DNA of 64,000 bases, taken from Dipetalonema caudispina. Its lineage: Eukaryota > Nematoda > Chromadorea > Rhabditida > Onchocercidae. Under the pieces are notes generated by a model. That model saw only the letters and a list, made by a program, of their open reading frames with translations. It was not told where the DNA came from and ran no database searches. The stretch lies in NCBI GenBank assembly GCA_013365325.1, contig JABVXV010000084.1:90764-154763 (forward strand), written 5' to 3'. Shown here piece after piece: positions 24,003 to 38,779 of the stretch. Numbering within the stretch: the first letter of the stretch is position 1; each line of letters begins with the position of its first letter. Both the position numbers and the translations under genes were made by a program.

Positions 24003-26461
24003 AACATTAAATGCCCAATTTGTATTAGATTACTGTACCACTGATAGTAATAAATATAAAGAAATCATTAGATGATAAGAATAAAACTCATTTCTTTGAA
24101 GTATTAGATTCACATTTGAAATAATTGTAAGTCAGACGCTTGTTTGCTATTTGAAGACAACACAAAAGTGCTTGATTTATGTTGGACTACTGTATCAGTA
24201 ATACCGTACCATTAATAATAGTAAAAATTGATAGTAACGAAAATAATGAAATCACTTTGTGATACGAATAAGACTGATTGAAACTTTGAGAAAGCATAAA
24301 GAGGAGATAAATTGGTAAGTAGTTGATTGAATAAAAAAATATGATATACGAATAGAATAGAAAGGAATTCTGGAACAAAATAAAAATAAAACTGGATTTA
24401 GGAAGTGTAAAATGGATGTATTCATCTTAGTTTTCCATCAAATTTAAATGGATAAATGGAACGGAAGTGAAGAAAGTACAATAAATTGCTTAAATTAGAC
24501 AGATTGAGAGAATGTCACCAATTGCGGAAGAAAAATTTAAAGGTTATTCTCAATATAATATGGAAAAGACTACAATATAGGACAAAATGGAATAGTAATC
24601 GGATAGAACAGAAATGAATTAAAAATAATAAAAAAAAAAATTTATCAATGCAACAAATAGAAATTGGAGATGAAAAAAGGAATCAATCCGATATGAATTG
24701 TATAAAAATGCATTAATGCGAAAGAAAAATGCTAAAAGAAAGAAAGAGAGAGAGAGAAAGAGGAGAAGAAAAAAGAAAGAATTGGAAAAAGTTGGCAAAC
24801 TTTTTTTTTTTTTTTTTGCGGAACACAAAAGAAAGATGCCGATTGAATAACAGCAAAACGGAAAGGCCAACAAAGGTGAAATGCGTTGTTGAATTTGTAC
24901 AACAAATAAGAAAAACGAAAAAGAAGGAATTAGCCGTGAACGGTATGAATTAACGATAAGATAATATGGGATGTTAAGGTAAACAAACATCTGTGAGCTA
25001 AACGAACTTCGATGAAAAAGGCAGGAAGGAGAGTTGTTATAGGAAAAGGTGTTAGAGGTTGGTACAGCCGATAAATACTTCATCTTAACATTCTCTCAAA
25101 TCCATTCCTCAATTCATAAAAAAAAAAGTTACAAAAGAAAAGGAAAAAAAAAAAAAAAAACATCAGAAAAATTGTACATTTTATCAAATGGGAATTGAAA
25201 TTAACGCTTAATTACAGATATAGTTGAGAATTTAAGTGAGAAAATGGAATAAATTAACGAGAACTAAGTGTTTAGGTGAGATATAATCAAAATTTTAATA
25301 AACTTCCTATTTATTTTATCAATTTTTGATTGTATTTGACATAAATACTTTAATTTAAGTTTTTCTTTTTTTTTATATCAAAATTTTTCAAACGAAAAAA
25401 AAAAAAAAAAAAACGAACATATTGCATTCTATGCACCAAAAAATTCTCATTTCATATCTGATTGTAAGTATAATTTGTCACTTTTTACTATTTTACCTCA
25501 CTTCTTCATTAATGTCTTCCCTCTAATTTCTTCCAAATTTAGCTTTTTCCTGGAAACTTTTTTTTTAATTTGGTCCATTCTGTAACAAACAAGTTTAATG
25601 AATTATTAAACTTGTAAGTCATACGTTAGTGAATTCAACCTTGATTTTCGATTTTAATCGCTTTGGTATTTTAAACAAAATTGAAATTTCTTCCTCATTC
25701 TGATATTTTACAATTGAACAGTTGCAGAAGAAATGGATACGAGTAACATAGTCGATATTCGATTCTAAAGTTCGAATTTAACTTGAAAATGTAATTCTTT
25801 TTTTTTTCTCGAATGATTCAAAAGACTGATAATGCATTGAAAAAAATTAGTACTTCAAGTACTAGTTGAACTGAATAAAGCAAGTGGATAGAGCGAGCTA
25901 AATGAACAACTCAATGATTAATACTACAAAAAAATTGTTCAGTTGGACTAGGATATATATGCTCACTTCATTAAATATTCCAGAAATTCTGTAATAACCC
26001 ATTTGAAGACTGCAAAATGTAAATTTTTAAGACTTAGTCCATATTATAATATGAAGTGGTTTTGGCTGTTGGATAGAATTTCGAATTAAATGGAAGTACT
26101 TATTATTGATAAAATATGGTATTCTTTCTCTCTTGAATCATCATTTCTACTACTTATTATTGCTTACTATTAATACAATTGTTAGATTTTTCCATTGTTT
26201 GAGACTAGTAGTAGTAGTTATGATTAATTCTAAAATAGTTTAATATTTCTTGGGGAAATAGCTAAGCATAATATGGTCAGTTTAATACTTTGAAAATTTA
26301 AGAAAAGTACCGTTGAAGAAGATTATATAGCCTATCCTATTTTACACATTTGACTCTTGTAGAAATCATTTAGCGTTGACAAATTCAAAAAATGGGTCTT
26401 CATGACAAAGAGACAAGAGAAAAACATTTCGCACTTTTCACCTTCCAGAAAGTTGACCTTC

Positions 26462-26493
<32 letters not shown>

Positions 26494-28118
26494 ACAATAG
26501 AGCGGAAATTAACGTATGTGTAAGTAGGACATTTGAGAGATCGAAGGATGGATTAATAGTTAGTGTAACATTGTTATTATCCTATAAAGTCTTTATCGTT
26601 ATTTGTATAATATCGTTGTTTGTCGTTGTTGTCGTTGTTGATGATACTAATACAATTACGATAAAAAATGACGTTATATATTACTTGTTCGATATTTTAA
26701 ACCGGAACAATTTCAATGAATTGATATTTTATCTGGTTTTATCTGATAGTCATAAACATGACATGAACGAAATATTCTTTAATGAATAATGAAGCATATG
26801 CATGGATTAACAAATATGCTTTCGGTTAGATAATTGCTGAATTCAAGCTTAAAATGAATGAAATTTATATAATCATCGTTACTAACATTATCAAATCATA
26901 TCATATGTTATCATAACCATTATTACATATTAGGATGACAAATTGACAAAAAAAAAATCATCTAAATGACAAATTGCATCTGTAAGGATAACATTAAAAA
27001 AAAAAAAAAATGGAAAGAAAAAAAAAAGGAAGAAAGAATGAAAAATGGAATTTTTTTTTCAATTTCAATTTCGTAAAAGTCTTTTGAAAAGAGGAGGAGA
27101 AAGTAGAAATAGCGCAATATATTTTATCAACGTTAACAAATCGCTCATCCATTAAGCATCTCTTAGTAAAATATACCAAAGCAAAAGATGCCAAAGTACT
27201 CTAATGGGACAAAAAGAAGCGCTACTTTATGATAAATTGCTGTCATTTTAAACCATAAATTTATTCTCATCTTAGGAAACTGAATTAGCATAAAATTTGA
27301 AAAGTTCAAATGATATATAATGTTTCTACAAGGAATATTATTTAAATAGGATACATTCTCACAGTTATTAACACATCTGTTAAATTTCATTTCGTAATAT
27401 TATTAGACTATATTATATATTAGCAAAACTTATTTGTTATTATTCTTTGCCAACATTTTCCTACAAATCAATCCAATAAATACATCACTTATTGATGTTG
27501 AAATATTGAAGTAACAAAAATGATGCAATGAAATTTTTAGATCAAAAAGAATGAATAATGAGTCCAATGGGATTCGACAGAAGTTTAGATGATAGCACAA
27601 AGATAATTTTGTGAACTTAATAGCAGTTTATTGCAAGAATTTCAGTTGAATGGATGAATTTTTGACTGGAATTACAAAGAATTATTGGGAAATGTCTAGG
27701 GATACTGTGCATACAAAAAAAAAAAAAAAAAGCCTAGTCTAGACAATTTTCAGGCAATGTTGCAATTAAAACAGAAGGCAAGATAATTGCAGTTTTAGTT
27801 AGCTAAAGCAAGAAATAAGTGCAATAATGATGTAATATTGCACTTAAATTGCACTGAAAGCAGAAAAAGAATGCTTGTACAATTGATAATATCGGATAAA
27901 AATAAAATGAAATGTATGATTAATAAACAAATTTTTCATATAACAATAAATCAAGACGTGAAAGCAAAGTGATAATAGATGAATGAGGTGTGAAAGATTT
28001 TAGAAATGATAATCACTGATAAGATTATCTAGCAAAATAATAGTTTGATGATTGCTCATGACATTGGAAAATTTTATACTCTGACCATATTTGCCATGAA
28101 TTGAATTATCTTTTTAGG

Positions 28119-28120
28119 AA

Positions 28121-28153
<33 letters not shown>

Positions 28154-28164
28154 AGGGAAGAAAG
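28119..28164. repeat. (AG)n microsatellite
   Basis: A purine array of AG dinucleotides with a few GGG/GAA interruptions. Confidence 0.9.
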
Positions 28165-29098
28165 ACAAAAAAAGTTGATGAATTCTGACAAGTAAGTTAA
28201 TAAACTACTTTTTTCACTGATTATTACAAGGGAAAATTAAAGTTCTGAATTTTGACGAAAAAAATTTAAATTTTTATTTTGAATCGAATCTATTATTACT
28301 GTTGTAAACAAAATATTTTATAGTTGGAAGAAATAATAAGAAGAGGAACAAATAAAAAAAAAAAAAAAAAAGTGAACTGAATTAGAGGAGAGAAAAGGAG
28401 AAATGACGAGAAATGATCCATTGTTAAATGGGAAGAGTAAATAAATTATCCGTAAACTAAATTGATAATTAAAATTTATCATTAAAAAAAGTTAACGGAT
28501 AAGAAGTGAAATTTGTAACCAAATGCTAGGATCAAGAATTCTTGAAGAGAGATATACTACGGGAAATCATTCGTTTGCTTGTTTACAGCAATTATTGATT
28601 GATATCTGCTTTCATGAGGAAAGTAAAAAGTAAAAATTATCTTAGAATAAATTTGTGAATAAATACTTGAATGAAATGTTTGTCAAACAAAATAGCTAAC
28701 AAGTAACGGAAAATCTGAAAATGTTCATGAATGTTAAATATTACCACATCATGAATGCTTTACAAAAATATAAAAGTAAATTTTGAACTATTTTTCATCC
28801 TTTTACAACTTGGCTATTCAACCGCTCTATCACAGTACATTTCATTTTCAACAATAAATAAATCTTAGAATTAGTAATCTTTGACAAATTAATTATTCTA
28901 GTAAATTTACTGAAAAGAATGCTGCAAATATCAATTATTTATAATTCATACATTTAAAAAAGATTTTTTAAGGATGAAAGGATTATAATAAAATGTTACC
29001 ATCAATGTTCCAAATATTATTCATTCATATTTAATTTTGTTTAACCAATGTTTTAGAATCTTCAAATTTTTAGATATTTTCATTTTTCATCTCATTCC

Positions 29099-29130
29099 TC
29101 TTTCTTTCTCTCTCTCTCTCTCTCTCTTCC
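29099..29130. repeat. (CT)n microsatellite
   Basis: About ten perfect CT units flanked by CT-rich sequence. Confidence 0.9.
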
Positions 29131-30739
29131 TGTCTCAGAAAAAAAATGATGAAATGAAGAAGGCAATTCTGGTATTTGTTCGGTATTGAAAATGTCACTT
29201 TCAAATAACTTCTGTTTTCCGGAAATATAATCAAACGAATAACTTATCTATTCTCAATTCTTTCTTTCACTGTTTTTTTTTTTTTTTTTTTTAAATCTGA
29301 AAATATTGTTAAATTAAGCGAATAAGTGACCTAAATTCCTTGCAAAAAAATAATATTAATTTATTGGATACTTTCAAATGAAATTGTACTATTTATTTAA
29401 ATATTGTGAAGAATGCACAACATATCTATCTATATATATACAAAACCAAATCATTATTTCAATCGTAATTAAATCACAATTACTAATTATATTTAGTTCG
29501 TTAAGATTAACAATTTCAAAAATGCATTCCGACAAAAAAAAAAGAAAAAAAAAAACCACCCTAATCATAAATGATGATAATTAACAATCAAGCTCGACAA
29601 TTCTAAAAATATCTAACAAACTCATTAATTGGATTAAATATTTCAAATAATCTTGAAAAGATGGACTTAAACAAGTTTATGAAACTTATATTAACAATGA
29701 TATTAATACATATAAATGCCAAAATATTATTATTTTAATCGTAATAAAATGATAATTACTAATTATATCTAGTTAGTTAAGATCTATGATATGATTAGTT
29801 CACAACTACTAATGTACTTTTGGGAAGTATTCATAGAAGACATATGAACGGTGATATACTATCTCGGATATGAAAACCAGTAGTTAATGATCAATCGTTT
29901 ATCGTTATATTTGCATCTTGAATAGTTAATTTGATTGATTGTCATCGTGAAACAACAGAAGGTCACTTTTTGGTATAGATGTGTTATCGTCTCCAAACAT
30001 TCATCCCTTATTTTTTTTTTTTTTTTTTATGCCTGTTACATTGAAGGAAGGATAGTAGGAATGTAATCATCCATCCGGATGATAACAGTATAAAATGTTC
30101 ATCACTAAACGATGAAAACATTTCAACGGAACGATCATTTCTTGATGAGATCAATTGATGAAATTTCGCATCAGAAATAATCATATTATAATTCAATGGA
30201 AAACTTGAATTTTTCAAATATTAAATGGACAAGAAAAATTCCGATGAAATGTACTGGAAAGGATAAATGAAGTAAAAAAAAAAAAGCAAAATAAATTAGT
30301 TTAATAAATAATAAATTCAATGAAATATAGAAAGTAGCGATAAATTTGAGGTATAAATTCAAGGAAAAGATATAAAAATGATGAAGTCTGTTAGCTGATA
30401 TAAAGTAGAATAGCAAACAAAAATTTATTTAATGGAATCATATATAGTTTAGGTCAAATGAGATGAGATTGGAAATTTTATTATTGTGAGTAGTTTTGTC
30501 TAATGGTTAGATACATAATGACAATATCCAATCTTAATTAGAGCAATGCTTTTACCACAAAGGAGAAGAAAAGGAGATAGGAACATTACTTATTCATCGA
30601 GAAATGGTTAGCAAATAAGAACTAAAGCATTGCTTCAATAAGTTGTTTAAAAAATTTTAAGGCTCCAAAACAAAAAGAACAATCCAAATCCAGAAAATGA
30701 TTGCTAAGCTATATAATTGAAATATTAATCATTAAAGGG

Positions 30740-30905
30740 CTTAGGAAAAAGAAGCAAGAGAATAATTTAGCTTAGAGAGGAAAAAAAAAGAAAAAAAAAA
30801 ACAGGGAAATAATTTGATTCCAGGCAAAAGCAAAGGAATAATCTAGGCTAGGAAAAAATAGAAGAATAATTTAGCCTAGGCAAAAAAACAAGAGAATAAG
30901 CCCAG
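30740..30905. repeat. Degenerate tandem repeat, unit about 35 bp
   Basis: The core AGAATAATTTAGCCTAGGCA recurs in variant form at least four times (AATAATTTAGCTTAG, AATAATTTGATTCCAGGCA, AATAATCTAGGCTAGG, AATAATTTAGCCTAGGC), separated by A-rich spacers. Read directly; exact copy number needs alignment. Confidence 0.6.
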
Positions 30906-30946
30906 AAATAACAGCTAAGCTATCGTTTCATTCAACTGTCAACGAC

Positions 30947-31048
30947 TGTCTGTGTATGTGTATGTGTATGTGTATGTATGTGTGTGTGTGTGTCTGTGTG
31001 TGTGTCTGTATGTGTGTGTCTGTGTGTGTGTATGCATATATATGTATG
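30947..31048. repeat. (GT)n / (TATG)n compound microsatellite
   Basis: Alternating TGTG, TATG and TCTG units over about 100 bp, the longest dinucleotide array in the window. Confidence 0.9.
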
Positions 31049-32746
31049 AATTTAAAATTCTAAACTATTTAGAAATTTAAAAATATACGCAACAACGTCA
31101 GCAAAACGTGTTCTTTTTTTTCTTTATATCGGAGATAAATATAAAAAAAAGAAAAAAAAAGTCCCCGCTTTTGTTGAACGATAAGGTATAGGCATTTTGC
31201 GGCCCAAAAATAGTAATTTATGGGCCATTAAATCATCAATTGGCATTCACATTCACTGTATCCTTCATCATTTTGACAAAATTCCAGTTTAGAAGAACTC
31301 ATTCCGAAATTTATTTATTTATTTATCTTTTTTTTTTTTTTTTTCTGCTTCCATCATTAAATTGACATTATACAATAATATATTTATGTATTACTGTAGC
31401 AAAATAATTCCATAGTATGTCTACGTATTACTGTAATCGTAATTCCTTCTACTTCTACAGGAAGTGAATTGAGCATCAGAATGGATCATTGCAGTGAGTA
31501 ATAAATGATACACGTAATACACGGATGTATGTGAAACTAGTGGAATTTTACGTGTTATTACAAATAACAACATTGAAGAATATAGCATTTACAGATGAAG
31601 AATCATCCTATGAATGATGGGTACAAAAAAAAAAAAAAGAAAAGAAATTATTTTTCACATCAAAAATTAAATTTTCAAAAAAAGAAAAAGTTTGTGATGA
31701 ATTTTTCGAAGATATAATGGAATAATCATAAATCGATTTGACACTAAACTGTTGATAGACACATCGACAGATAATTCAACTTGTTTCTGAATCCGTCTAT
31801 TTTATTTTATTCGCAATAGCTGTCGTATTTTTATTCATACAAGAGATAATCATCAACCTTACCTCATCTCCCGATAGATCGAAATATTTAGCTAGCGGAA
31901 GAAATGTGGAGAAAGTTATCGGAAATATTGAATAAGAAAGTTTACAGGGAATAGTCAAATATGAATTGTTTTTCTTCTTAAATTTAACATATTGATAGGT
32001 AATTCATTGTCAAATTTACGATTTTTTAATTTTAAAGGTTGTAATTTGTGGAGAAAATTTTTTGCAGTAACTTATTATGCTTTATAAGTTTAAACTTCCT
32101 TAATTTTTCCTAAAATATTTTTTTTTTTCCTAAACTTCCTAAAATATCATAAAAAACGGAATTAGATATTTGTTCGGTAAAAATTAGAATAAAAAATATT
32201 CATAAATTTTCTAGTTGTCAAAAATTTGTAAAAAACGAAAAGTTTTTCTTCTCCTTTTTTAGTAAAACATAAGGAAAATAGACTAGTCAAATAAAAAATA
32301 TTTTACAATGAATTTTTTTTGAAAAAAAGAAAACCAATTTCAACCTTTTCTACTCTTTTCTCTAATTTCAGGAGTAAATTTCATCTCCTTAATGAGTGAG
32401 ACGAATTAAACTTGATTACCAATTATTTAGCTAAGTTATTTCAACTTAATTATTTAGTTGGATGATTACTAGGAATAAAATCATAAAAACAACTTTTGAA
32501 CGATATTAGAATTGATGATTGTAAAAGAGAAATATTTAAAAAGTCATAAATTAGAAATTTTTTAAGTAAATAATTGCTATGAATTTCACGAAAAAAAAAA
32601 AAGAAAAAACAAAGTGCGAGTTGACAAATGTTCCCGAAAATTCACCCGAAAACTAAAATGAAATGTGATAAAATTTGAAACACCTCAGTGTAATGGGCAT
32701 GAAATGATAGGAATGTTGAAATCATCGTCACAAAATTATGAAATAG

Positions 32747-32777
<31 letters not shown>

Positions 32778-33845
32778 ATTTTCTACAAAAAAAATATGAC
32801 GAAAAAGATGGTGGTATTTTTTAATAAGTTTCAAATTATACCACTAAATAAGAGATGTGGAATGATGAAATGATATTTTATATATGCAATATCATTCAAA
32901 ATATAATTTGCTTTTAATATTGATTCTACACACAAAAAAAAAAAAAAAAAGATAATTCGAAATTTTACTTGAATTATGAAATTTTGTGAGAAATTGAACG
33001 ATGAGAATATTTGTTAAGATGTGATTAAATTTAACATTCTATTTCAATCATTTTCTCATCATATTTTTACAATTCCATAATAAAACTGTAAATACTGTCA
33101 TCATCCTCTTTTGGACATTTGGCAGATTACATCGATTTCTCATCTAAAGACTTTAATATAATTCCGCTTTAATATGTAAAGTTTATTTCAGAAGTTAACT
33201 AAAGCAATATTAAAATGTCAGAATATTTTGTTAAATATTTCAACAGCAAAAAATTTAAGCCTTCCCGCCTTTTTTTTACAAATATTATTTAAAATTTCTT
33301 CTGACAAAATTTTCTCAAATGATGCATAGAAGTAAAAATGAAATAACAACAACACTATGCGTATATTAAATGTATCGTTATTGCATTACAAATTTCTACC
33401 ATTTCAGGAGAAATTCATTTAAAGAAAAAAAGAAAAAAAAAAAATTCATCAAATTTTTACCCATTCTTTAAATCACTTCTTCTTTCATTTTCCCAATAAA
33501 AATATTATATAGCAAGTAAAATTTGCATGAACAAATAAAGCAATAACAATAAGAAAAAAGAAGTGATATTTATTGTTATTATATTGATATAAAAAAAAAA
33601 TCAATAAATTTGATATTTGATGAATAATTTACACATTTCAAATTAGGTATACATATGGTAATCTAATATATTAATAGAATTATTACACAATTTCTTTCTT
33701 TTTTTTTTTTTTTTTTGTGCAAAAGTTTTCAAAGATCGAAGTAAGAGATATTATTTATTAGGTAATGAATAATAAGAATGAGGATGAAAAAAAAAGAAGA
33801 GAAATAGTATGAATAATTCAATGAAAAGTTTAAGTAACAGATGTT

Positions 33846-33883
<38 letters not shown>

Positions 33884-34189
33884 AATAAAGATGAAAGGAA
33901 AGAAAAGATATTCAACAATATAACTATGTATTTCACCTATCTCATTGAATAAATTAATAGTCGGTTTCTTTTTTTTTTTTTTTTTAAAAGATTAATGGAA
34001 ATTTCATTTGATTTTGAGAAGAAGAAAGTTTACAGTAAAAAGAATTCGCTATTAAGCTATTGTTACTTTTCACTGTGAAAAATTTGCGCCAACTGTCCCA
34101 TACATATATTATTGTTATTCACTTTACAACTTGCCAAACACGACAATTCGTTTCGAAGCAATTTAGCTAATTATACATCTTCGAAGGGG

Positions 34190-34191
<2 letters not shown>

Positions 34192-34220
<29 letters not shown>

Positions 34221-34294
34221 TTTTTTTTTTTTCTTCTTCTCTCTTTCCATCTCTCCTCCTCCCTCTCTCTCTCTCTCTCTCTCTCTCCCTCTCA
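34192..34294. repeat. Poly(T) followed by (CT)n
   Basis: Two T runs of about 10-20 nt followed by a CT array of about fourteen units. Confidence 0.9.
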
Positions 34295-35056
34295 TTTTCC
34301 CGTTGTTACAATATTCTAAAATATTAATGGGAAGGATGTGAATGAATGTCAGCTGTTATTAGTAATACTAATAACATAGCATCTTCAAATTGTTACGATA
34401 CAAATTTTATCGTTCACTAATCATAACATTCATTGTACATATCAAATTATCATTGTTGATAATAGCTATCGATTGAATTAAATGAAAAATATACCATTTA
34501 TAATAAATTTTATCATACAAATATTTGCATGCGTCAAAAAAAAAAAATAAATGGCAGTAAAAAAAAAACCAAACAATGAATTATAATTTAACAAAATAGT
34601 AAAGTTATACCATTTATTGCGTACGTAATTGACGTGAAAATTTTGTCCATTTAGATATTGACGAAATATCGGTCTATGTTTGAGTCAAAACGTATTATCG
34701 TATCTGCAACGTTCAGTATAAGTAATAATAAATGATGAACACTGAATTACTTTGCGATATTTAAATCATTCTACCTGTGGCATGAAATATTGTAAGATTC
34801 ATTGAGCTTAATCATACTTTTGTTTATTGAAATTTTGAAAAAAAATATGAATTTTTTACTTTCCACTTGTCAGCAAAATTAGCAAAATCAAAATTGAAAG
34901 TGGAAATATTTCGAAGCGAAACATTTAAAAGTGCGCTTCTTTCTCGGGATTTTTCCAAATTTTCTTATCAATGAAACTGACAACATCGTAGGAATGGCAG
35001 TGAAACAGTGTGAAATAGTGTTATCAGTGTTCCATCTACTAATGATTACAAATAAA

Positions 35057-35098
35057 ATGGCATCGAGCGATGAACAGAACAGAGGGAAACCGGATCCA
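35057..35098 (+). other. Candidate isolated 5' coding exon
   Basis: An ATG in good context (AATAAAATGG) opens 14 hydrophilic codons, MASSDEQNRGKPDP, followed by a GTACGG donor-like site. Composition differs from the surrounding AT-rich sequence. In phase it could join the Nup93 exon at 38790, but that exon already starts with ATG directly at its acceptor, so this is only a possibility. Confidence 0.15.
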
Positions 35099-35172
35099 GT
35101 ACGGATAATAAGCATTTAATTGAGCAGAAGGAACATTTGCTACTATTTTATATTTAAAGTAACAAACGGCAA

Positions 35173-35206
35173 TTGTATCATCGTCAACTTTTTGACGATG
35201 ATACAA
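35173..35206. repeat. Perfect 15-bp inverted repeat with 4-nt loop
   Basis: TTGTATCATCGTCAA is followed by CTTT and then its exact reverse complement. The strongest short hairpin I noticed in the window. Function unknown. Confidence 0.85.
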
Positions 35207-35798
35207 ATGAACATATTAGCAGGGAGTATAAAAATTGTCAATAAACAAATGATAAGTAATATATCTTTTACTATCATAAATAGTTATCAAGTGGACCGAT
35301 GAATAACAAAACCGATTTTATTAAAATTATCTATCAGATTTGCCAGCAGAGAGGATCTGCTAAAAATTATAAGATTTAGAGATCAAGTAAACCTGACGAA
35401 GGGTTTAATCAGAAAGAAAACGATGCTAGAGCTTACAAGTTTAGTTTGTTTTTGTCTTTTTTTTCTTTTTTTCAATTACATAAATATTTAACAAACAAAT
35501 TCTCTCTCGACAATATATTGGTGAATAAACAAGGAAATGTTCACAATTAAGAGAAAATGAAGTTCATAAAACTCAAATGAGCCAAGTACTTAAAGTACTT
35601 TCACTCTTTCAAAAAAAAAAAAAAAAAAAGAAGTATAATTAGTTAGAAATAAAAATTAGTTTCAATAATCAAAAATCAGTATTTTAAGCTAAAATAACCT
35701 AGGAATATTTAATTGCTCGATAATTTTTTTTTTTTAAAATTTTCTGTTATATATTTTCCATTTTACCCAACCAACCATTCATACATTCTCCTTCTTCC

Positions 35799-35829
<31 letters not shown>

Positions 35830-35958
35830 GTTTGATGTCGAAACATTAAACCGATGATTTATTAAATCATTTTAAAACACAAGTTGAAGTGTTTAGGATT
35901 TTCGAAATAATATTTGTTTTTTTTTTTTTTCTAACTAGAAGAAATAAATTTTTTCCTT

Positions 35959-35990
<32 letters not shown>

Positions 35991-38779
35991 GCACAAAAAG
36001 AACAGAGAAAGGAAGATGATGCATTTATAAATGCCAAAAAGCATTTGTTGCACGATACGATTTGCTTTTTGGATCGGGAAAAAGCAAACTTGCTTCAGAA
36101 GACTATTTGATATATTTCTTCATGAATTCCTTTAGCTTTTTCTACCCTCTGATCCATACAAATGCACAGCTATATAATTATATAATCGGCATAATTTTTT
36201 TTACACCTCTATCTACCTGTCTAATAGCAATAAATATTTTCAACACAATAAATACATTTCCATACTGCAGCATATCTAATTGTAGTAATCGTTACAACGG
36301 GAAGCATAAGCATCCTTACATTTCTACAGTTGAATTGAATTCATTATAACATAATCATCGTTATTTATTATTATTATTAATCATCATTAATCATTGTTAT
36401 TTATTACCATTATTAATCATCATTAATTATAATTATCATCATTAAAGATGATATATTTGTAATAGAAGGAAAGATTTTCATAATTACATAACAAATCAAT
36501 GAAAATTGTTTGCGAAAAATTATTGTTAAATATTTCTATATGATTCTGAAATTTCTTAATTCGCTTCATTAAAATCTGATGCCAATTCTAATTCATTATT
36601 AGAAAAGGAATAAATTAAAATGATGATAATTTTGGGATCATTTTTTTTTTTTTTTTTTCATTCATCCCATTAGAAGATAGAGTTATATTCCAAACAACAA
36701 TGTTTTGATAATTTCTATAAATTATTGGAAATTACCCATTCATGGAATTTTGTTAACAATTTTGAAAATTTGTATCAAATAGATGAGAAAATTTTGTGTA
36801 CAACAATTAACCCTTCGGCCATTCTGTTTCAGTTGTACCTAAAAAAAAAAAAAGTTAGTAAGTTAATTCTTTCTAAATTACAATAGTATCAGAACGAATA
36901 TTGATTGATTTGATAGCAATAAAAAAAAAAAAAAAAAAAAAATCGTTCGTTAATTAAGCAATCATACACTCTTCCCTTATTTTTGCTCCATTTTTATTTG
37001 TATTAAAATTTACAAAACTTTTAAAGAGTAATATTATTACTTAATTGATCGATCAATTAATTCGAATTTTATATCAAACCTATCCTATAGCAAAATAAAA
37101 ACGAAAGACTAATGGAATTGAAAGTGAATTTATAATGCAATACTTTTGTATGATGCTTAAAAATTCTCGTACATATGAATGAATGAATCAATCAATCAAT
37201 CAGACACGACTATCGTAAAGATGGTACGGAACGGTGCTAACCACAAAAATTATAACAACGATAACAAAACCCTTCAGCTATTACTATTACTACTACAGGT
37301 TGAATGATCGGTATCATTCAACAAACTACCGTAATCATCTCTTCTCTTCTCTTCTCCTTCATTGCTTATGCAAAGAGAAGAAAAAAAAAAAAAAAACAAA
37401 AACATCAAACCTAATATTATGGTACATTTGCATATTTATGGTTGAGATAGAATGTTAGGTTAACAATAAAATGGTAAAATTGTTATTTATACCTATATAT
37501 CCTATTAAAATGAAAAGTATTACTGCAACTTTATGATATTATTTCAATAATATCTTATGGTATGCCAATATTGGCATTAAATGATATGTTGAAATTTCAC
37601 AGCTATTTATAATTTACTCATTATGATTTGAGTAAATATTATGCTAATATTTGTACTGAAAATATAATTGCACGTTAACGTATGTAAATTTGACGAATAA
37701 CATTCAAAAATAATTCACGCGTAGGATAAGTTAATTGAATTAATACACAATTATGATAACAAATATAAGGAAGCAATATTGTATTAAGAATTTGGGAAAT
37801 TTAATTTTCATACTGAACTGATGCATATGCCACTTTAACTATTGATCAGACTTTTGCAAGCAATTAAATTACGGGGTATTTGGGAGATGGCGGGGATACG
37901 AGGAAGTAGTGTGATTGTTTATTAAGATGCAGGGATTTGATGAGATCCTCACTTTTTTTTTTTTTCTTAACTATTTTGAACTAGTGTTACTGAACTTAAG
38001 AGAATATAAAGGATAAGATTGTTGAAGAGATTGTTTTGAATAAAATTAGTTGTAAAATTAAAAGTTCCATTTTAACATATTTTATTGAGAACAGAAAAAA
38101 TAGTGTAAGATTTTTGCAGGAATTTAGAGTATATTTGAAATAGTATCGTTGAGATTTGAAATTTTCAACCTCTACAAGAGTCTATCCAAGATATGTTTCA
38201 TTTTTATGTGAGATATTTTCCGTGAAGAGAAATATATCTCAGATATAGCCATGTAGTATGCGTAACTAAGAATAAGTTGTGTGTTTAGTTTAAGTATAAC
38301 TGGTATACTTTAGTTGGCTAGACATAATTAGTAGTACTTGGGATGTAAGTTGGAGGCAGTTATGCTTAGGCTTAAGCTCAGAATTGTAATTTCAGCCCTT
38401 TTTAAAAGCATTGTTAATTTTGTAGTATTTATGAGGGCATGTACCTTATATTGCATTTATTTCTTAATCTTCTCTCATCATCTGATATTGTATGGAAACA
38501 TTTTCCAAGGAGCTGAACGCAAACGAATTTGTGAAATATATTTTTATATCATACAATTTATGTTAAAATAATATTGACAGCTAAAATATATGCTGTACTA
38601 TCAGTTGAGTACCATTCCTTCAAACTCTCTCTCCAACCAATCATTGTTAGAACTTTAATCTATGTTTTAAAGTTCTCATCCAGGTCCAGGATGATGTTCA
38701 GTTAATTTTGAAATTTGTGGATATTAGTGATATGAAAAGAAAATGCAACTGAGAATCTATTTTTGTGAATTTTTTGGCC

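Noticed and set aside
26571..26789. 72-codon plus-strand frame with a signal-peptide-like start
   Set aside because: It starts at TTG, is compositionally simple and has no splice or family support.
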